Below the pieces are notes generated by a model, which saw nothing but the letters and a program-made list of their open reading frames with translations, was not told where the DNA came from and searched no databases. Positions 59,017 to 64,000 of a stretch of 64,000 nt of DNA are shown here, in pieces. The position numbers were made by a program, and so were the translations under genes. Position 1 is the first letter of the stretch; each line of letters opens with the position of its first letter. Source of the DNA: Tilletiaria anomala UBC 951 (taxonomy: Eukaryota > Basidiomycota > Exobasidiomycetes > Georgefischeriales > Tilletiariaceae); NCBI RefSeq assembly GCF_000711695.1, contig NW_013547004.1:62001-126000 (forward strand), read 5' to 3'.

Positions 59017-60740
59017 ATGGCGACGACCGGAGGAAGGAGCGTAGCCCGCGTTTACCCAAATGCAAACGAGAAGTTCGGGAGGCAATGGTGGGACTATGGT
59101 GCGTTCTTAGATGATCAGTAGCAGCCGCGGCTGCTTCTTCGTACGGGTATTTGGTTGCCGATGACATTCATGTTCTGCACATGTCTTGTAATATGTCGAT
59201 TGCGACTGATGCTTCGTTCCCTCTTCATCCTCCGCATTTTAGACAACCTGACTGTGCAGTGGTGAGTTTGTACGCTTCTAAAGTAGGCAATCTCGGCTGC
59301 TGATGCACCTTGCATCCTTGTCCAGGGGCACCCAAGACCACTACGAGATTCTGCGCAAAGTTGGGCGAGGAAAGTACTCGGAAGTGTTCGAGGGCGTCAA
59401 CGTCGGCTCACCAGCGCCATCACCGGCTCAGCAACAGCAGCAGCAGCATGCGGGGACGAGCGGGACATCCAACGGCGCGAACGGAAACGTTGCTGGGCTG
59501 ACTATCCCTGAGAAATGCATCATTAAAGTTTTGAAGCCGGTTAAGAAGAAGAAGATCAAGAGGGAGATCAAGATCTTGCAGAACCTTGCAGGCGGGCCGA
59601 ACGTTGTTGCATTGCTGGACGTTGTCCGGGATCCGCAAGTGAGTACCTGCAGGTAAAGCTGACTGGCAAAAGGAGGCCACTGTGCTGATAGGAAAGTACT
59701 TTCTTGGAACACAGTCAAAGACACCTTCGATCATTACGGAATACGTGAACAACACCGATTTCAAAATCCTTTACCCCAAGTTTACCGACTTTGACGTCCG
59801 CTTCTACCTCTTTGAGCTGTTGAAGGTACGTGCGCATGCTTCCATGATGACTGCTTGTGCTCACGTCCTCAACATCATTAACCCTTCGTACAGGCCCTCG
59901 ACTTTTGCCACTCGCGAGGCATTATGCATCGCGATGTCAAGCCACACAACGTAATGATCGATCACGAGAAGAGGAAGCTGCGCTTGATCGACTGGGGGCT
60001 GGCAGAATTTTACCACCCTTACACCGAGTACAATGTCCGCGTCGCATCACGATATTTCAAAGGGCCAGAACTGCTCGTCGACTTCCAAGAGTACGACTAC
60101 TCTTTGGATATGTGGAGTCTCGGGTGCATGTACGCGAGCATGGTGAGTCCTTTTCATGGCCGAGTTGAGACTATCTGTGGCGAGCAAGCATTTACAACAT
60201 TCTGGCTTCACCCTTTTCAGATCTTCCGAAAGGAGCCATTTTTCCATGGCCACGACAACTACGACCAACTGGTCAAGATATGCAAAGTTCTGGGGACGGA
60301 TGAACTCTACGCATACTTGGAGAAGTACGAAATTGAGCTGGATCCGCAATACGACGACATCTTGGGGAGGTGAGTAGTGTGGTCGCGTCTGTCCGGGTGC
60401 TGCCGGAGTACCTACTGATCATGAGCTATTTTTCTTCTGGTAGATACCAACGGAAGCCATGGTCACGTTTTATTACATCCGAGAACCAGCGGTACATATC
60501 AAATGATGCTATCGACTTCTTGGACAAGCTTCTGCGCTACGATCACCAGGAGCGGCTGACGGCGAAGGAAGCTCAAGATCATCCGTACTTCGGTGAGTCC
60601 CAGCAGCAGACAGCCGCCGCGGCTCTCCTTTTCCGGCGCGCAATACACCCGATGGTTGATGAGCGGACGCTAATGCTGCGTTCGATGATACTGCAGATCC
60701 TGTCAAAGCAGCAGCGGCACGCGGGGAGGTGCCAAACTGA
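59017..60740 (+). CDS. Casein kinase 2 catalytic (alpha) subunit
   Basis: Eight exons: 59017-59098, 59243-59261, 59326-59638, 59715-59825, 59894-60142, 60221-60369, 60444-60592 and 60697-60740, giving 371 aa. Exon 2 is a 19-nt micro-exon. CK2 hallmarks are all present: the basic [15 protein letters not shown] helix, [12 protein letters not shown], the [10 protein letters not shown] form of the Mg-binding loop, [14 protein letters not shown] and [22 protein letters not shown]2 is a constitutive Ser/Thr kinase of acidic sites that acts in nucleus and cytoplasm as an alpha2-beta2 tetramer. Between the Gly loop ([11 protein letters not shown]) and the VAIK-like strand (KCIIKVLKP) there is an insertion of about 30 residues with a glutamine run encoded by CAG repeats; most CK2 alpha proteins have about five residues here. 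Confidence 0.97.
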
Positions 60741-61338
60741 ATGAGACGTTGCGAATGCGATTGGAGCGCATATGCAGTTGGCACTCCGCATGGGGACGGA
60801 AAACACTTGCATGGCCTCCATTCGCCATTCCATAGATCCTCAACACAGCACTTCCGGCAATGGGCACTTGAGGAGGCGACTCCCAAAAAAGAGACTCGTC
60901 GATAGACATGAGACTTCTGAATCCACTCTTTTGTACGCATACCAAGTGTGCCACGACTCGACTACACGCATTTGACGATTTTAGGCCCAGACACTCCCGC
61001 ACCACCAGCCGGGTGACATTGCACGCCTGAGCGGCCTGAAGTACTACAATGCCGGCGCACCTCAGCGGCGGCTACGTAGACGCAAATCGAATTCCAGAAT
61101 CTTCGCATGCAGCGATGTTAGGTCGAGTGCATTTAACTACATTCCGAGAACAATCTGCTGGTAACATATTATTCAGGCTGTTGAACAAATCAGAGAGAGA
61201 GACCGCAACAGTCAGTAGGTTTGCATCGAAAGTGATGCCCTGGTGATCGACGTACGACATAGTTTGCCCTGGGGCAAGCAGAGGAAAGCAGTTGTCAGCA
61301 CGCGTTGTCAAATAAAGCAATTTGAGAGGAAGGACGAC
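60741..61338. other. Convergent 3' intergenic region
   Basis: Between the CK2 stop (+) and the proposed COX13 stop (-). A GTGAGT at the COX13 stop codon and a good acceptor near 61270 suggest a 3'-UTR intron or an alternative last exon of COX13. Nothing else was seen. Confidence 0.5.
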
Positions 61339-61950
61339 TCACTTGGAGTTGTGGAAGAATGACTCCTTGCCCCATGGGAATTCCTACGATTTCGATTGCT
61401 TGTCAGTGGATGATCAGAAAAAGTTCTTCTATTCGGACCCACCTTTTTGCGGATGTTCTGTTGTAAACGTTGAAGGAAGCAGCGATTGGTTCAGATTCAA
61501 TGCCATAGAACGGAAATATTCATGATGCGCACGATCATGGGGCGCATACTCAGCAGAGTGATGTTTGCAACTTCTGACTCTAATTCCAACACAGGTGACA
61601 GCTTAGGCTGCATCTAATTTAGGACTCACGTTGTACTCGTAGAATGTCCTCTCCGGGAGTTCTCCGCCGTTCTCCTCGATCTCGTGGTCGCGGTGGTGGA
61701 TATGTTCGGCTTCGATGCCGTAGATGTAGACGCCAAGCACAAGAGCACCCGGCAGGCACACGTACATGCTGACCTTCCTCCACAAATCAGCAGACTTGGC
61801 AGCGTGGTCTTTGATGTGCTGGCGCTCAGCGATGAATTCGTTCGTTTGCGCGCCGGCCGTCGAGAATTGGCGGAGAGGCGCGGCAGATGGGGCGCGGGCC
61901 GCGAGGACGCCAGAGCGCTTGACGGCGGAGAAGACCGAGCGAGAAGCCAT
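61339..61950 (-). CDS. COX13: Cytochrome c oxidase subunit VIa (Cox13)
   Basis: Exons 61950-61630, 61457-61443 and 61383-61339 give 126 aa. The start MASRSVFSAVKRSGVLAARA begins a mitochondrial presequence. Then come the matrix helix, the single membrane span (MYVCLPGALVLGVYIYGIEA) and the HIHHRDHE metal-site-like stretch. The end is NIRKKEFPWGKESFFHN, all as in COX6a. The protein stabilises the cytochrome oxidase dimer in the inner mitochondrial membrane and modulates it with ATP/ADP in yeast. The middle exon is only 15 nt (NIRKK) after a 172-nt intron, long for this genome. The stop codon overlaps a perfect GTGAGT donor, so the last few residues are uncertain. Confidence 0.88.
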
Positions 61951-62431
61951 ATTGATAGATGCAGAAAGGGGGTCGAGCTGTTTGGGGCTGTGAGGTGCGA
62001 TTCGCGGCCTGGAGAGGTCCTCGATTTGACGAAAGCAAGGGTAGCTCACTGTGCATAGAGTCAGTCGCTTTGATTGGCAGAGGCCTCTCCTGATGGCCTG
62101 CTCGCCTTGAGACTGGCGTGAAGGAGTCGGACGGAGCAGAAGAGGTGCGGCAGCCTGCATGTAAACTCCGCTCCACGGCTCCTACCGATTCATCGTTTCC
62201 CGTAAATCCCGCCACTTCCGTCTCGGCCAAGGGGTCTGGTGGCTGGCTAATGACGTTCGCCGCTGCAAGTCGAGGTCGACACCTTCTTTTCCAGGCTGCA
62301 ACACGTTGTTCACGCTCTCTCCAACCTGTTCTTTTGTTCGCCTAAATCCATCTGCAAAGTCCACCGCTGAACCTTTACGTACCACGCTTTGCGCTCTGCC
62401 CACGCTCGACAATTCGGATAGAGTCTTCAAA
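61951..62431. promoter_or_regulatory. Divergent promoter region of COX13 and MAPEG genes
   Basis: About 480 bp between opposing starts. A CCAAT pentamer in COX13 orientation lies at 62073-62077, about 120 nt upstream of the COX13 ATG. CCAAT boxes bound by the HAP/CBF complex are known regulators of respiratory genes in fungi. One pentamer can occur by chance, so this is only suggestive. Confidence 0.5.
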
Positions 62432-63092
62432 ATGCCTCTCTTTGTTCTTTCGCCGGCCTCGTTAGCCCATTCTGCCCTCTTCGCGGGCTACTACTCCTAC
62501 CTCACGGCCAATGTCATGAGCGTGAGTCTTGTCAGAGGAAATAACACCCCCAACCCCTCACAGTACTGTCGTTGACATACCCGGTTCATCGATTACCTGG
62601 GTTCATCAGCTCCGTGTTAAGACTGGCATCTTCCTTGGGCAGGGTGACGCTGACTCTATCCGCCAGAAGGGTCGCACCGATACACCGAGCCCGCGGGAGG
62701 TGGAAAAGCTCAAGCGGGCCGTCCGTGCCCAAGGCAACTTCGCCGAGGGCACGCCCTTCGCTTTTTTCCTGCTCTTCCTTGCCGAGCTGAACGGTGCTCC
62801 GACAAGTCTAGTTCACGGCGGCTACCTCACACTGTTCACTGCCCGCATTCTGCATGGATTCTTCGGCATTCAAGATGAGAGCACCGCAGCATTGGGAAGG
62901 CCCATCGGCACGATCGTCACTCTTTTGGTCACATCTGGCGCTGGTCTTTACAATGTAAGTCGCTTAGACCCACGAACCCCTGTCTACCCCTTCTTATTAG
63001 ACGTGACCTGACAACCCTCCCACCATATCCTGCGTCCTCTCTAGCTGAACCTGGGATGGGAGCCTCTCAAGTCGTTTCTGGGCTTCAAGTGA
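62432..63092 (+). CDS. MAPEG-family membrane protein
   Basis: Exons 62432-62521, 62610-62954 and 63045-63092 give 160 aa, the normal length for MAPEG proteins. The first helix is LAHSALFAGYYSYLTANVM. It is followed by the family loop (LRVKTGIFLGQGD), the AQGNFAEGTPFAFFLLFLAE helix, a GYLTLFTARILHGFFG helix with the conserved Arg, and a last helix (GTIVTLLVTSGAGLYN). MAPEG proteins are four-helix ER or mitochondrial membrane proteins that include microsomal glutathione transferases and leukotriene synthases. The NF-x-E and R-x-L-H residues match the glutathione-binding branch, but activity cannot be read from sequence. It shares its promoter region with COX13. Confidence 0.87.
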
Positions 63093-63965
63093 AGGTCAAG
63101 TTTAGTAGGATACGGATATATGTAGTTTGCCTGCACGCAACGTAGATGTTGTCAAATGCTTCGAATATGCACCCGTGACTTCTGGCGCCATGCCTCTTTT
63201 GCTGAAGATGACGTTTTGACTGAAAGCTAATCGGGGAAATACGCCTCATCCCACAGATCATACAACCTTTCGATTCAAGTTCAACGCGCTCATATTTTTG
63301 CGAGGCTGCTCTGCATGCATCACAAGACCACGAATTGGACGATTGGCGGTGTCCCTTGTGGCCTTCGAAATCGACCGCTCGAGACACTGCTACATTGTGT
63401 GCTGAGCGCTCAATTACGGCCCTGGATGTAAAGAGCCTTCTATTTTGAGACCCTTGGGCATGCGTCATGTGCGTCACGGTGGAGACCTGAAGTCGATCGA
63501 ATGAACGAAAACTTTCGTGTTTGCTGCCCTAGAGTGGCCCACGCCCCTGCAAAAGACACTGGTCCAGTGCTCGACAATGTCTCCCACATCCTCTCACAGC
63601 AAACGTCGCGACTCACGCCTCACACCTGTCATGCGAGGCTTGTGGCAACCACTCATCACTGGGAAACATACGAGGCTGCCTAGTTCAACCGCCATCCTGA
63701 CCAACTATTTTCATACTCTCTACCACCACCACGTCTGTTCTAGCTCTTCAGCTTATCGACTAGTGGCCCTGTCTTGTTCTGCTGGAGAGCAAGGCAGTAA
63801 CCTCATAGACAACTGCAGCAGACTGTGGCGCTGTAACAAGGCATCGTGGCGAGCCAGCCATTGGAATCGATCGATTTTGACGCTTTCTATATTGTAGTCG
63901 ACGTCTGCGCAGCATCACCTTCAGCAGCAGCTAGACCATCCTCGAACGGACCTCATCTGCGCAAG
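63093..63965. other. Intergenic region, nothing recognised
   Basis: About 0.87 kb between the MAPEG stop and the next start. Short open frames only; no repeats or RNA genes seen. Confidence 0.45.
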
Positions 63966-64000
63966 ATGACATCTACGAACGGAGCAGCTGCTGTTCAGGT
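63966..64000 (+). CDS. Start of a further gene, cut by the window edge
   Basis: The ATG at 63966 in a good context (GCAAGATGA) opens MTSTNGAAAVQ. The last bases CAGGT could be an exon end with a GT donor. The preceding 60 nt look like a leader without in-frame coding. Product unknown. Confidence 0.35.
   Translation, partial: MTSTNGAAAVQ

Noticed and set aside
1-64000. Biosynthetic cluster, CRISPR array, toxin-antitoxin or other specialised system
   Set aside because: The gene content is housekeeping with mixed orientation; no set of neighbouring genes forms a recognisable pathway.

Overview
This window reads as a gene-dense stretch of a filamentous or dimorphic basidiomycete nuclear genome. 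The case rests on several points. Almost every gene is broken by short spliceosomal introns (about 54 to 100 nt, rarely to 172) with GTRNGN donors, CTNAC/CTGAY-like branch points and YAG acceptors. The white-collar photoreceptor lacks the C-terminal GATA zinc finger, as is known for basidiomycete WC-1. The gene set (DOCK GEF, AP-2, GH27 alpha-galactosidase, class 2 DHODH, TFIIH Tfb2) is fungal. A smut relative (Ustilaginomycotina) is my best guess for the lineage, but nothing in the window proves it. All exon structures below were worked out by hand from splice motifs and reading-frame continuity.

Layout. 1-6.2 kb: multi-KH RNA-binding protein (+). 7.2-10.4 kb: bromodomain-BAH chromatin-remodeller subunit (-). 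10.4-13.4 kb: longest stretch with no recognisable gene. 13.4-17.2 kb: WW-MyTH4-RhoGAP protein (-). 18.3-21.5 kb: WC-1-type blue-light receptor (-). 22.2-24.6 kb: small transposon graveyard (probable LINE tail plus an old LTR-element fossil). 26.0-27.8 kb: AP-2 mu (-). 28.3-28.7 kb: HYPK-like UBA protein (+). 28.9-30.2 kb: mitochondrial dicarboxylate carrier (-). 31.3-32.9 kb: Tfb2 (+). 33.4-34.7 kb: triose-phosphate/nucleotide-sugar transporter family protein (-). 35.7-37.6 kb: secreted alpha-galactosidase (-). 39.4-41.7 kb: mitochondrial dihydroorotate dehydrogenase with an unusual C-terminal extension (-). 42.4-49.7 kb: DOCK-family GEF (+). 51.4-53.8 kb: four-TM protein (+). 55.1-57.0 kb: fungal protein of unknown function with a repeat tail (+). 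57.4-58.4 kb: secreted CREG-like protein (-). 59.0-60.7 kb: CK2 alpha (+). 61.3-61.95 kb: COX6a/Cox13 (-). 62.4-63.1 kb: MAPEG-family membrane protein (+). 63.97 kb to the end: start of a further gene (+).

Functionally this is ordinary housekeeping content: vesicle traffic, Rho-type GTPase control (one GAP and one GEF in the same window), mitochondrial metabolism, transcription and light sensing. I see no operon-like cluster, CRISPR array, toxin system or biosynthetic cluster. Several gene pairs are divergent and share a 0.5-0.7 kb upstream region (AP-2 mu/HYPK, DHODH/DOCK, CREG/CK2, COX13/MAPEG). The points most worth a second look are the DHODH extension, the domain make-up of the RSC-like subunit, the polyQ insertion in the CK2 N-lobe, the in-frame 81-nt intron of the four-TM gene, a GC-AG intron in AP-2 mu, micro-exons in CK2 and COX13, and the unknown repeat-tailed protein.
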